Origin: CAVPTL01 sp963729195
GTDB taxonomy: Bacteria > Actinomycetota > Thermoleophilia > Gaiellales > JAICJC01
DNA length: 64,000 bases
Reading direction: 5' to 3'
NCBI GenBank assembly: GCA_963729195.1
Contig: CAVSNF010000025.1
Coordinates: forward strand, 62,001-126,000
The notes below the pieces were generated by a model that made no database searches, was not told the origin of the DNA, and saw nothing but the letters and a program-made list of their open reading frames with translations. Positions within the stretch are counted from its first letter, which is position 1, and the number at the start of each line of letters is the position of its first letter. This document shows positions 53,765-62,195 of this stretch, in pieces. The position numbers were made by a program, and so were the translations under genes.

Positions 53765-55101
53765 CGTCTCTCGCAACAGCTGACCTCGCCCATACGCTGA
53801 TCGCGCTGGCCGCGATCCTTTTGTGCGCGCACGGGATGGGCTCGTTGTTCGTGCGGTTCCGCCAGCCCCGGGCGATCGGCGAGATCCTGGGCGGCCTGCT
53901 GCTGGGCGCCACCGTGCTGGGTTGGATCTGGCCCTCGGCACAGGCCTGGATGTTCCCGGTCGACGGCTCCACCTCGATCATCCTCGGCGCCGTGTACCAG
54001 CTCGGCCTCTTGCTGTTGCTGTTCATGGCCGGCTCCGAGCTTCGCACCGTGTTTCACCGTGGCGAGCGACGTACCGTGGCGGCCGTGTTCGCGGCCGGCA
54101 TGTGCATCCCCTTCGTCGCCGGTCTCGGCATCTCGCAGGTGATCGATCAGCAGAGCCTGTGGGGCCCCAACGGCAACTCGACCTCATTCGTCTTGGTCTT
54201 CTCGATCGCACTGGCGATCACCAGCATCCCGGTGATCTCGAGGATCATGCACGACCTCGGCATCCTCGACACCGCGTTTGCGCGGGTCGTCCTGGGTGTG
54301 GCGGTACTCGAGGATCTGGTGCTGTACGTGGTGCTTGCGATCGCCATCGGCTACGCCGGTGGAACCGGCGGCACGCTGTTCGGCCTGCCGTCGGCACTCA
54401 ACATCTCCGGAGGCTCGAACGCGGACATGATCTACCACGTCGGGATGACATTGGCGTTCCTGGCGGTGTTCCTGATCGCCGGCCCGCCCGCCTATCGCTG
54501 GATCGGCAACCTCGAGATGAACGTGATCCAGCGCGCCACGCCGATCGCCCACCAGCTCACCTTCATGATCCTCGCCACCGCCGCCGCGCTGATGCTGGGT
54601 CTGGAGGCCTTCTTCGGTGCTTTCGTGGCCGGGATCGTGGTCGCTGCCACCGAGGACAAGCCGTCCCAGGCCACACTCGCGATCCGCAGCTTCTCACTCG
54701 CCTTCTTCATCCCGGTGTACTTCGCCGGAATCGGGCTGGGGCTCGACCTGATCCACGGATTCGACGTCGTCTTCTTCGTCTGGTTCCTGGTGGCCGCGTG
54801 CGCCATCAAGGCCGCCAGCGTGTATCTGGGAGCCCGCGCAGCGGGCGAGGACAACTTCAGCTCGCTGAACCTGTCGGTCGCCATGAACGCCCGCGGCGGT
54901 CCGGGAATCGTGGTCGCATCGACCGCGTTTGCCGCCGGCATCATCGACCAGAACTTCTTCGCCGTGCTGGTGCTGCTGGCAATCCTCACGTCCCTCGCCG
55001 CTGGTGCCTGGCTGGAACGCGTACCCCGCCACCGGCTCCTGACCCGGGCGGACGAGTCGCCCGCAACCACGGTCACCGAAGAGCCAAACGCCATCGCCTG
55101 A
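53761..55101 (+). CDS. Cation/proton antiporter, CPA2-like
   Basis: 446 residues from GTG 53761. It has about 12-13 helices. The N-terminus ALAAILLCAHGMGSLFVRFRQPRAIGEILGGLLLGATVLG is the standard Na+/H+ exchanger start. Further marks are VLGVAVLEDLVLYVVLAIA with the membrane acid pair ED, GLEAFFGAFVAGIVV, and MNARGGPGIVVASTA near the end. There is no TrkA domain. It exchanges Na+ or K+ for protons. It is translated with the sulfotransferase gene. Confidence 0.93.
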   Translation: MTSLATADLAHTLIALAAILLCAHGMGSLFVRFRQPRAIGEILGGLLLGATVLGWIWPSAQAWMFPVDGSTSIILGAVYQLGLLLLLFMAGSELRTVFHRGERRTVAAVFAAGMCIPFVAGLGISQVIDQQSLWGPNGNSTSFVLVFSIALAITSIPVISRIMHDLGILDTAFARVVLGVAVLEDLVLYVVLAIAIGYAGGTGGTLFGLPSALNISGGSNADMIYHVGMTLAFLAVFLIAGPPAYRWIGNLEMNVIQRATPIAHQLTFMILATAAALMLGLEAFFGAFVAGIVVAATEDKPSQATLAIRSFSLAFFIPVYFAGIGLGLDLIHGFDVVFFVWFLVAACAIKAASVYLGARAAGEDNFSSLNLSVAMNARGGPGIVVASTAFAAGIIDQNFFAVLVLLAILTSLAAGAWLERVPRHRLLTRADESPATTVTEEPNAIA

Positions 55102-55103
55102 AG

Positions 55104-55124
55104 TAACGGTGCCAGGCACCGTTA
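55104..55124. terminator. Bidirectional terminator-like palindrome
   Basis: TAACGGTGCC-A-GGCACCGTTA, a 10-bp arm palindrome, sits exactly between two convergent genes and shares bases with the stop of the TPM-like gene. The tail is TTCACC, so a U-run is missing. Similar GGTGCC/GGCACC palindromes occur as dispersed repeats in some genomes, so it may be a repeat rather than a terminator. Confidence 0.5.
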
Positions 55125-55821
55125 TTCACCCCGGCGACGCGCCAGCACGAGTACCAACGCCGCCCCGATCAGGCCGGCCACGACCAGTGCACCGGCGATG
55201 ATCGCGGTGCGGTTGGCCGAGAAGAACGACTTCGCCGGAAGTGCCCTCCAGCGCTGGGAGGTTTTGCGGCAGCGGGTGGCCGTTGGCGGTCGCCAGCTTC
55301 CGCACCGCGGCACTGGCGGCGTCGGTCAGCGTGTCCGGAGACGATCCCCCGGGGGCGGCCACCGAGCGCAGCTGCCGGTAGCCGTTGGGCACGCGCTTGC
55401 CCCCGTTTTGGGAGATGCCGTAGCCGTTGCTCATGACCGTCAACAGCCGCCCTTTGTACGCGAACGCCAGCTCGGCACCCAGGAACTTCGCGTAGGTGCG
55501 CGGTTTCCCGATCAGCTGGGGGATCGAGCCGAGGTCCTGCGGTGCCTGGATCACGGCCACGCGAATCGTGTAGCCCTCGTCGTTGGCCGCCGCCACCAAC
55601 GCCTTCAGCCGATCGCCGCTGGCGGCGGAGGGCGCGTTGATGGGCAGGTAGACCTGCTGGGTGAGCAGGTAGTCGCTGGGCGGGTCGCCGTCGGCGAAGC
55701 CGGTCACCGCCGATGCCAGGAACAACACCAGCGCAACCGCGGCCACGCCCGCGAGAAACGCCGCCACGGCGGCGGCCAGCACGCGGCCCTGACGCTGGTT
55801 GTTCGGCGGCTGTGGTGGCAT
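55122..55821 (-). CDS. TPM-like two-helix membrane protein of the copper operon (frame-broken)
   Basis: About 233 residues from ATG 55821. An N-terminal membrane helix (LAAAVAAFLAGVAAVALVLFLASAV) is followed by a TPM-like outer domain: QQVYLPINAPSA, DRLKALVAAANDEGYTIRVAVIQ, LGAELAFAYKGRLLTVMSNGYG. After a break near 55240 a C-terminal helix appears in the other frame (TAIIAGALVVAGLIGAALVLVLA) ending RRRGE. Removing one base gives the full protein. It follows the CopC-CopD gene by 7 bases and is the last gene of the operon. Function unknown. Confidence 0.75.
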
Positions 55822-55828
55822 TTTCGGC

Positions 55829-57562
55829 CTATCCCTCCGCGTGATCCTCGAGCACGATCGTAAACGCCGGGGCGCCACGCGGCTCGATCTGGAACTGGAG
55901 ACCCCAGTGGCCGACCATCACCAGTGCCGGCCGCACGAGACGGTAGACGCCGGGGCTGTGCTCACGCATCACGTAGCTCTGCGTACCCATCTCCATGTCG
56001 AGCATCAGGAACCGCTGGATCACAGTCGCCTTCTGGACGGGGACGCCGTCACGCGACAGCTGGAGCTCGAACTTGTTGGGCGCGGCGGCCTTGTTGGGGG
56101 CGATGGTGATGGTCGCCCGGTATGGCCCGTGGTCGACGGTCGTGGTCACCGCCCCGGGGCCGACGTGAGCATCGACGGTGCCGATCTCCGCCAGCGCCTT
56201 CGCCGGCGGGGGCAGGCTGGTGAGCACCATCGCCGCCAGCACGATCGCGGTGACCAGCACGACCTCGACGCCCACCACCCGCCGCAGCAGACCGATCGCA
56301 GCCGATCCCGACTCGGAGTCGCCCGCCTCGAGTGCCGCCTTCAGACGCGGCACCGACCGCCGGTTGTTGACGGCAGCGACCAGGATCGTGACCGCCAGGA
56401 TCGCGATCTTGACCAGGATCGCCTTCCCGTAGGAGGTCTGCCACAGCGACTGCAGCGTCGGCAGGTGAACGATCGCCGAGCCGGTGCCCGACGCGATCAG
56501 GACGATCACCGACACCAAGGCGACCAGTGAGAATCGCGGCACTGCGTCGCCGAGCACCCGCAGCCGGGCCTCGGGCGGGGTGCGCGCGACGGTCAGCGTG
56601 ACCGCGATCAGACCTCCAAGCCACACCGATCCCGCGACCAGGTGCGTCCAGTCAAGCGCGAGCGAAAGCGCCGCCGGCGATGTCTGCCCGGCGTGGCCGG
56701 CGAGGCCCGGGATCACCAGCAGCGCCCCCGCCGCGATCACCGCCCCGGTCAGCGCCAGCAGCTCGGCCACCGATCGCTGCTCACGGTCAGGCCGGTCGAG
56801 CTTGATCGCGACCAGGGCGGCCAGTCCAAACAGCACCAGCACCAGCTCGACGTCGACCAGCGCCCGACCCAGGGCCGAGTCGCGGATCAGCGGCACCACC
56901 CCGATCACGTCGACGACCGATCGCTGAGCAAACTCGGCGGTGGTCACCAGCATGTAGAGCGGCGTGGCCACCAGGCCTGCGACGACGGAGACCAGCAGCG
57001 CGATGTCGAGGGTGTGGGCGGCGGAGACCGATCCGGTCAGAGCCCGGCGTGCGATCAGCGCGCGGAAGGCGAACAGCCCAACGGCGATCATCACCGCCAG
57101 GAACACCAGCCAGCGGGCCGCCACCAGCTGCGGCGTGGCGGCCGACTCCGAGAGCGATGGGATCACGAACTGCGGGGCCGCTCCCGGAACCGGACCGACG
57201 GCGAAGGTGAACGCGCCCCGGACGGGGTGGCCGTCGGCAGAGATGGCGCGCCAGTACACCAGGTACCAGCCCTGCGGCAGGTGGCGCACGTTGATCGCAA
57301 GCGTGTCGGGGTCGCCCGGGACGGCGTACGGCGACCCCTGAGTCTGCTGGGTGCCGTTCGCGTCGGTCACCGAGATCACCGCGAAGCGCGGCTCCACGGC
57401 CTCGTCGAAGGTGAGCGTGACCCTGGCCGGCGACGCCGGCACAGTGGCACTGGCCAGGGGCGTGGTCTTCTCCAGCACGGCATGGGCCGAAGCGGCCGCC
57501 GGGAACGCCCCGGCGGCCGCGAGCACCACCACAACCAGTGCGGCCCGTGCCCGGCGGCTCAC
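55829..57562 (-). CDS. CopC-CopD fusion, copper resistance/uptake membrane protein
   Basis: 577 residues from GTG 57562, overlapping the YcnI gene stop (GTGA). The signal peptide ends at ASA-HAVLEKTTP, so mature CopC begins with the copper-binding His. The CopC domain (27-130) includes VTLTFDEAVEPRFAVISVTD and SADGHPVRGAFTFAVG. CopD follows with eight membrane helices (DWTHLVAGSVWLGGLIAV). A C-terminal outside domain has LDMEMGTQSYVMREHSPGVYRL and VGHWGLQFQIEP, a FixH/YtkA-like fold rich in Met and His. It probably brings copper across the membrane. Confidence 0.95.
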   Translation of the reverse strand: MSRRARAALVVVVLAAAGAFPAAASAHAVLEKTTPLASATVPASPARVTLTFDEAVEPRFAVISVTDANGTQQTQGSPYAVPGDPDTLAINVRHLPQGWYLVYWRAISADGHPVRGAFTFAVGPVPGAAPQFVIPSLSESAATPQLVAARWLVFLAVMIAVGLFAFRALIARRALTGSVSAAHTLDIALLVSVVAGLVATPLYMLVTTAEFAQRSVVDVIGVVPLIRDSALGRALVDVELVLVLFGLAALVAIKLDRPDREQRSVAELLALTGAVIAAGALLVIPGLAGHAGQTSPAALSLALDWTHLVAGSVWLGGLIAVTLTVARTPPEARLRVLGDAVPRFSLVALVSVIVLIASGTGSAIVHLPTLQSLWQTSYGKAILVKIAILAVTILVAAVNNRRSVPRLKAALEAGDSESGSAAIGLLRRVVGVEVVLVTAIVLAAMVLTSLPPPAKALAEIGTVDAHVGPGAVTTTVDHGPYRATITIAPNKAAAPNKFELQLSRDGVPVQKATVIQRFLMLDMEMGTQSYVMREHSPGVYRLVRPALVMVGHWGLQFQIEPRGAPAFTIVLEDHAEG

Positions 57563-58146
57563 GTCAGAGATCGTCTCCCCGAGAAGAGCGCAATCCCACC
57601 GAGCAGGATGCCCACCGCGCCAAGCACCAGTGCCACGATCGCAAGGGTGTTGGACGAACCGCCCAGCGACGACACGCCGTTGACGGTGGGGCTGGGCGTA
57701 TCCGAGTCCTCAGGCCCGGTCCACTCCACCACGGTGCCGTCGGAGTAGGTCTGGCGCACGCCGAAGGTATAGGTCTTGGAACCGCCGGTGAGGTCTGCCT
57801 GGAACCGAAAGACCGAGTCCTCGTCGGTGGGCACCGCCCCGCCGGTCCACGTCACCTGATTGATCACCGCATCCTCGCCGGAGCCGGTGGCCTTGACCGT
57901 GCGCGTCCATCCGGGTGCGGCCTCGAACGAGTCGATGGCCACTCCGTCGGGCACGGTGAGCTGGATCTCGGTGGTCGTGGCGCCCTCTTCCTCAGTCGGT
58001 ACTGCCAGCGTAAATTGCTGCAAAACGCCAGTTTCCGCGGTGGGTGGACTGATGGCGGCGTGGGCCCACGCGGTTGATGCGAAGCCGAGTGTCGCAAGCA
58101 GTGAGAGTGCCGGCACTGAGATCGCTCGGCGAATGAATTTGGACAT
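57559..58146 (-). CDS. ycnI: YcnI family (DUF1775) copper-binding protein
   Basis: 195 residues from ATG 58146 behind GAGGAG. The signal peptide ends WAHAAISPP; the mature protein begins with His, the first ligand in known YcnI. The domain contains FTLAVPTEEEGATTTEIQLTVPDGV, WTRTVKATGSGEDAVINQVTWTGG (Trp motif) and FRFQADL, with a C-terminal helix (NTLAIVALVLGAVGILLGGIALFS) as anchor. Its end overlaps the CopC-CopD start. It would bind Cu(II) outside and hand it on. Confidence 0.95.
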   Translation of the reverse strand: MSKFIRRAISVPALSLLATLGFASTAWAHAAISPPTAETGVLQQFTLAVPTEEEGATTTEIQLTVPDGVAIDSFEAAPGWTRTVKATGSGEDAVINQVTWTGGAVPTDEDSVFRFQADLTGGSKTYTFGVRQTYSDGTVVEWTGPEDSDTPSPTVNGVSSLGGSSNTLAIVALVLGAVGILLGGIALFSGRRSLT

Positions 58147-58169
58147 GTGGGTGGATCTCCTCGTCGACC

Positions 58170-59028
58170 TCACCGAACGGTGAGGGTGAATGGCGCGGTC
58201 AGGATCTTGCCGTCCACCTGGCACTGCAGGAACAGCCGCCAGATGCCCGCCTCGGGCAGCAGCACCCCCACGTGCAGCACCCCCGGCACGGCCGAGGTGC
58301 CCGAGATGCTCGCCCCACCCACGACGTTGGTGCATCCGGCCAGGCCGGGGGCGCACACGTGGGTGTGGAAGTAGGCGAGGTCGTCCTTGTGGAAGAAGAT
58401 CGCGTGTGCGAGTGCTCCGTACCACGGGGTGAACTGGGCCGGCCGCCCGTCCGGATCACGCACGGTGACGGTCACCAGCGCGGCCTCGGCGACACGCAAT
58501 TTGGGCGGGTTTTGCATGGTGAATCGGTAGCCCTCCGTGACCACCGTGCGCGAGAACGGCGGCAGCGGCTGGGGGGTGTACTTGCCTCGAACCCTCAGGC
58601 TCTGGGTGAGCTGGACGTTTGTGTATCCAGGCCCCTTGGAGGCGGGGTAGATATCCACCAGCACGTGGTAGGGCCCCGGCTCCGTGAGCGTGACCGGATC
58701 ACGCACGCGACCGTCCGCTGCGATCGGCGGGTGCCGGTGGACGATGGTGTGACAGGTCGTCGCGCACCAGGATCACGTGCACCCCGGTGTGGGGACCGGG
58801 GCCGGTGCGGTAGTCGACCAAGGGCTTGCCGTTTGGCTGGATCACCGTGAACGAGACCACGGTGGGCTTGCCCGGGCGCACCGCCGCCACCGGCTGGAAC
58901 CCGGCGAGCGAGTACTGCCGTGCCGGAGCGATCGACGGCGGCGCCGGCGAGGAGCTCCCGCCGCCGCAGCCTGCGAGCGCCATGGCCAGGGCCATCGCAG
59001 CCAGCGCTGAACCACACAGCCGTTTCAT
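58170..59028 (-). CDS. Secreted lipoprotein of the copper operon (frame-broken)
   Basis: About 285 residues from ATG 59028 behind CGGAGGG; the ATG overlaps the stop of the gene before it. The lipobox is LAGC (Cys20). The first domain (FQPVAAVRPGKPTVVSFTVIQPNGKPLVDY, GVHVILVRDDLS) continues after a break near 58750 as TIVHRHPPIAADGRV, a His-rich metal-like site. A second, Ig-like part has YHVLVDIYP, and a third repeats the pattern with FFHKDDLAYFHTHVC. The HRHP and FHTH motifs suggest copper binding. It precedes ycnI by 23 bases. Confidence 0.8.
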
Positions 59029-59554
59029 GTGCCCTCCGGAAAGACGTAGAACCGATGCGGCGGGACGTATCCGCCGAGCTCGACCACGACCTCGGAGTGC
59101 GGTCGCAACGCAACCGCCCCCGGCGGGCCGTGGACGCGTACGGCCGTCCACGTACACCCGCACCGGCCGCCGCAGCCGTGAATCCCGCCAGCCGGCTGCG
59201 CGAAAGCGGCTGGCCCCAGATCGCAAACAGCTGCCCGAGGGTCGCCGCACCACCGGACATGTGGATCACGCCGGTCGGCTCTGTCGTCCACAGCGAGTGC
59301 CGGCACCCCTGCCCCACCCCGACCCCGACCGGGATCAGCAGCGCCCGCCCGTGTGCGAACAGCTCGACATGCGCCGCCGAGACCGCCGAGCGGCCGGTGG
59401 TGCAGGCGTCACCGACACCACGCGATGGTGGCCCGGGTGCGAGCGTATAGGCAGTACCGACTCCGATCGGTGTCGGCACCGCGGCGGTGCTTGAGTTGGG
59501 CATCCCGAACGCCGCGGACAACACGGCGAGCAGGACTGCCAGGGCAGACGTCAT
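59025..59554 (-). CDS. Secreted hypothetical protein of the copper operon (frame-broken)
   Basis: About 176 residues from ATG 59554. A signal peptide (SALAVLLAVLSAAFG) is followed by SAAHVELFAHGRALLIPVGVGVGQGC, RHSLWTTEPTGVIHMSGGAATLGQLFAIWGQPLS. After a break near 59170 the protein ends AVALRPHSEVVVELGGYVPPHRFYVFPEGT. The family is unnamed as far as I can tell. His and paired Cys residues hint at a metal role. It is first of the tightly coupled genes and its stop overlaps the ATG of the lipoprotein gene. Confidence 0.7.
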
Positions 59555-59617
59555 GTTGCTCGGTTCCTCGTCGGTCGAGCGCCCGACCGCGGATGGCGGG
59601 CAGGCGCACGGGCACGG

Positions 59618-60175
59618 TCAGTACCGAGGCGGAGGCGCGCGACCCGAGAACGGGCGGACGACCGGCCGGCGAACCGGGGCCGGCACCAGCGGCGGAGAGA
59701 TCGGCGGGGAAATCGCGGTGAGCAGCTCGAGGATGCCGGCGATCACGGCTTCGAGCGCGGCGTAGGCCGAGGCCAGCGCGCGGTCGGCCGAGACCACCAC
59801 CCAGGCGGCCACGATGGCCAGCACGATGTGAAGCGCGGGAGCCGCGGTCGCGCCGGCTCCGGCATGCACGCCGGCCGCCAGCAGTCCCACGTGAGCGGCT
59901 CCTTGCAGCACAAGCATTGCGGCGACCACGGCGGCAAACGGAGCGCGCTCGTATGCGGGCGCGTCGCCGCCACCCCCCGCCAGCGCGACCACGGCAGCGC
60001 GCCGCGCGGCCAGGATGCGCGAACCGGCAAACGACAGTCCGACGGCGGCAACCAGCGCACCGGCAGCGGCCGCAGCCAGCGATCGACCGTCCGCTACACC
60101 CGCCGGGCCGGCATGCGCCACCACCGCCGCGACGGCAGCGAGGCCTGCACCTGTCACCCAGCGTGGATCACGCAT
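59618..60175 (-). CDS. Membrane protein upstream of the copper genes
   Basis: 185 residues from ATG 60175. About five Ala-rich membrane helices: WVTGAGLAAVAAVVAHA, SLAAAAAGALVAAVGLSFAGS, FAAVVAAMLVLQGAAHVGLLAAG, LHIVLAIVAAWVVVSA. A His in the membrane (GAAHVGLLAAGVHAG) and a Pro-rich tail. No family is recognised. It is 63 bases before the secreted hypothetical gene and 60 after the sigH stop on the same strand. Confidence 0.7.
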   Translation of the reverse strand: MRDPRWVTGAGLAAVAAVVAHAGPAGVADGRSLAAAAAGALVAAVGLSFAGSRILAARRAAVVALAGGGGDAPAYERAPFAAVVAAMLVLQGAAHVGLLAAGVHAGAGATAAPALHIVLAIVAAWVVVSADRALASAYAALEAVIAGILELLTAISPPISPPLVPAPVRRPVVRPFSGRAPPPRY

Positions 60176-60235
60176 GGCAGGAGTATGCCACTGCATCCGG
60201 CTCATATCGGCAGCGGGTGGCGTTCGCAGGAGGTT

Positions 60236-60868
60236 CTAGACGGGCAGCTTGCGCGAGTCGAGGTGCACGAGCACCTTGCGCTTGACCCGCTGAAGCGCAT
60301 TGTCGACCGTCTTTGGGTCGCACTCGAGCCGCTCACCGATTCGCTCGTAGCTGTGGCCCTCGAGGTAGAGGGTCAGAACCTGTGCTTCGAGCCGCGAGAG
60401 CGCTGTGCCGAGGCAATCCAGCAGGCTCTGCAGCTCCTCGGTGGAGATCACGCACGAGGCCGGATCGTCGACCGTGGGGCCGGGCAGCGCGTCGCCCAGC
60501 GTGCAGTCGGTGTCGCCCTCCTGACCGGCGGGCGTGTGACTGAACGACACATACGTGTTCAGGGGCGCGTGCTTGAAGCGGGTCGCGGTCTTGATCGCGG
60601 TGATGATCTGGCGGGTGATGCACAGCTCCGCGAATGACCGAAACGACGTCTCCTTGTCGGCACGAAAGTCTCGGACGGCCTTGTACAGGCCGACCAGGCC
60701 CTCCTGGATGAGATCGTTGGAGTCGCCGCCGGCAAGGAAATACGAACTCGCCTTGAGCCGTACAAAGCCTTGATACCGGCGGAGAATCGTGTCCATCGCC
60801 CACTCGTCTCCGTTGCGTGCCGATGCGATCAGGGCCAGTTCGCTTGGCTCCCGCACCGTTCGTTGCAT
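60236..60868 (-). CDS. sigH: RNA polymerase sigma factor SigH (sigma-30 family)
   Basis: 210 residues from ATG 60868; the frame is open to 61006, but that extension is coded by the palindromic leader. Region 2: RYQGFVRLKASSYFLAGGDSNDLIQEGLVGLYKAVRDF and SFAELCITRQIITAIKTATRFKHAPLN. Region 4: LSRLEAQVLTLYLEGHSYERIGERLECDPKTVDNALQRVKRKV. This is the family of Bacillus SigH, which controls early sporulation and stationary phase. The gene order before it (cysS-rlmB-NYN) is the same as in Bacillus. No spore genes besides the GerW homologue are in the window. Confidence 0.95.
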   Translation of the reverse strand: MQRTVREPSELALIASARNGDEWAMDTILRRYQGFVRLKASSYFLAGGDSNDLIQEGLVGLYKAVRDFRADKETSFRSFAELCITRQIITAIKTATRFKHAPLNTYVSFSHTPAGQEGDTDCTLGDALPGPTVDDPASCVISTEELQSLLDCLGTALSRLEAQVLTLYLEGHSYERIGERLECDPKTVDNALQRVKRKVLVHLDSRKLPV

Positions 60869-60937
60869 CTGACGGGCTGCCTGTGGGGCTGGGGACACCG
60901 ATCGACCTCCGGGACTGACAATAGGGGGAAAAGAACG

Positions 60938-60975
60938 CTCAAGAAGCTTGAGGCTGACCTTCAAGTTTAACTTGA
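60938..60975 (-). promoter_or_regulatory. Two tandem palindromes upstream of sigH
   Basis: CTCAAG-AAG-CTTGAG (60938-60952) and TCAAGTT-T-AACTTGA (60961-60975) lie eight bases apart, 70-107 bases before the chosen start. Each has CTTGA half sites. They look like a double operator or an mRNA leader structure. Confidence 0.5.
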
Positions 60976-61033
60976 GGGAACGAACTATACCCAGGAGGGC
61001 GGTCATGTCAAGAAACGGAGCCGCCCGAAGCCG

Positions 61034-61504
61034 CTACTGGCCACGCCTGATCCGCTCCAAAGCCTCTCTGGTAGCGGGATCCATGGCGTCCGACAGCTGA
61101 TAGCGCTGGCGTGTTTGGGGGTCTCCGCGGGGTGGTTCGGGGGCGGCGGCGAGCCGGTCGAGGAACTCTCGAGCACTCATTGCGTGCACTCCACCGCGCT
61201 GAGAGACGTGGCGCACCACCGTGTCGTTCGAGACCACCGTGACCTCGGAATCGGCGGCGTGACGGTAGGCCAACCGCTCGATCACCGAGTCGGCGGTCTC
61301 TCCCCGGGAGTGGCTGATCACGGTCGCGCCCACCGTGCGGTCGCTGCCCTCGCCGTCCAACACCACCACCGCCCGGACCCCCAACCGGGCCGCCCAGTCG
61401 GTGACGTCTGCCGCCAGCCGCTCGCGCAGCAGCGCGTACTCACCGCCGCCGCCCCGGGCATGGGTGACGTTGTCGCCGTCGATGATCCAGATCGCGTCAG
61501 CCAT
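61034..61504 (-). CDS. NYN domain protein, YacP-like ribonuclease
   Basis: 156 residues from ATG 61504. PIN/NYN fold with acid residues in IIDGDNVTHARGG (D9-N12), AVVVLDGEGSD and VTVVSNDTVVRHVSQRG. YacP (Rae1) in Bacillus cuts mRNA in the ribosome A site. The gene overlaps rlmB by eight bases and is followed by sigH after 165 bases. The length and position agree with YacP. Confidence 0.9.
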   Translation of the reverse strand: MADAIWIIDGDNVTHARGGGGEYALLRERLAADVTDWAARLGVRAVVVLDGEGSDRTVGATVISHSRGETADSVIERLAYRHAADSEVTVVSNDTVVRHVSQRGGVHAMSAREFLDRLAAAPEPPRGDPQTRQRYQLSDAMDPATREALERIRRGQ

Positions 61505-62195
61505 CGCGCTGGCGGGCCGCCTCGAACAGCAGCACCGCGGCCGCGGTGGACACGTTCAGCGAATCGATGTGGCCACGCATCGGGATCGAGACGGTGGCGT
61601 CGCAGGCCTTGCGCACCCGCGGGCGCAGCCCGGCTCCTTCCGCGCCGAGCACGAACACGGTGCCGCCGGAGCGATAGTCGACCTGGTCATGCCGGGTGTC
61701 GCCGTCGGCCGAAGCGCCGTAGCTCCACAGGCCGGGTCGCCGGCTGCGGATCAGGGCATCGGCGAGATTCTCGACCTGGGCGATCGGCAGGTGCTCCACC
61801 GCTCCCGCCGATGCCCGGCAGGCCGCGGCGGTGACAGCGGCCGATCGCCGCCTGGTGATGACCATGCCGTCAGCGCCGGCGCACTCTGCCACCCGGGCAA
61901 CGGCGCCCAGGTTGTGGGGATCGGTGACCTCGTCCAGCGCCACCAGGAAGGCATTCTCGCGGTCGAACAGCGAGGCCGCTTCGACGTACGGGTAGGGCGC
62001 CACCTCGGCCACCACGCCCTGGTGATCAGGCGTGTCGACCAGTGCATCCAGCCTGGCCACATCCTCCACCCGGGCCGAGTCGGGCAGCCATTCGAGCGTC
62101 TCCCCCGCGCGGCGCGAGCACCACACCACGCCCACCTCGCGGCGGCCGCGAAGCGCCTCGCGAACGGCCTGGCGGCCGTGGATCAGCTCAGTCAC
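61497..62195 (-). CDS. rlmB: 23S rRNA (guanosine-2'-O)-methyltransferase RlmB
   Basis: 232 residues from GTG 62195, inside the last eight bases of cysS. The N-domain (ELIHGRQAVREALRG) binds RNA. The SPOUT domain has the three motifs DEVTDPHNLGAVARVAEC, VFVLGAEGAGLRP and SIPMRGHIDSLNVSTAAAVLLFE. It methylates G2251 of 23S rRNA with S-adenosylmethionine. It overlaps its neighbours on both sides. Confidence 0.95.
   Translation of the reverse strand: MTELIHGRQAVREALRGRREVGVVWCSRRAGETLEWLPDSARVEDVARLDALVDTPDHQGVVAEVAPYPYVEAASLFDRENAFLVALDEVTDPHNLGAVARVAECAGADGMVITRRRSAAVTAAACRASAGAVEHLPIAQVENLADALIRSRRPGLWSYGASADGDTRHDQVDYRSGGTVFVLGAEGAGLRPRVRKACDATVSIPMRGHIDSLNVSTAAAVLLFEAARQRDG

Noticed and set aside
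60947..60965. HspR HAIR element upstream of sigH
   Set aside because: HAIR is CTTGAGT-N7-ACTCAAG; here the half sites are CTTGAG and TTCAAG with the wrong spacing.
60869..61006. Longer SigH starting at 61006
   Set aside because: The extension is encoded by the palindromic leader and family members start close to residue MQRTVREPSE.
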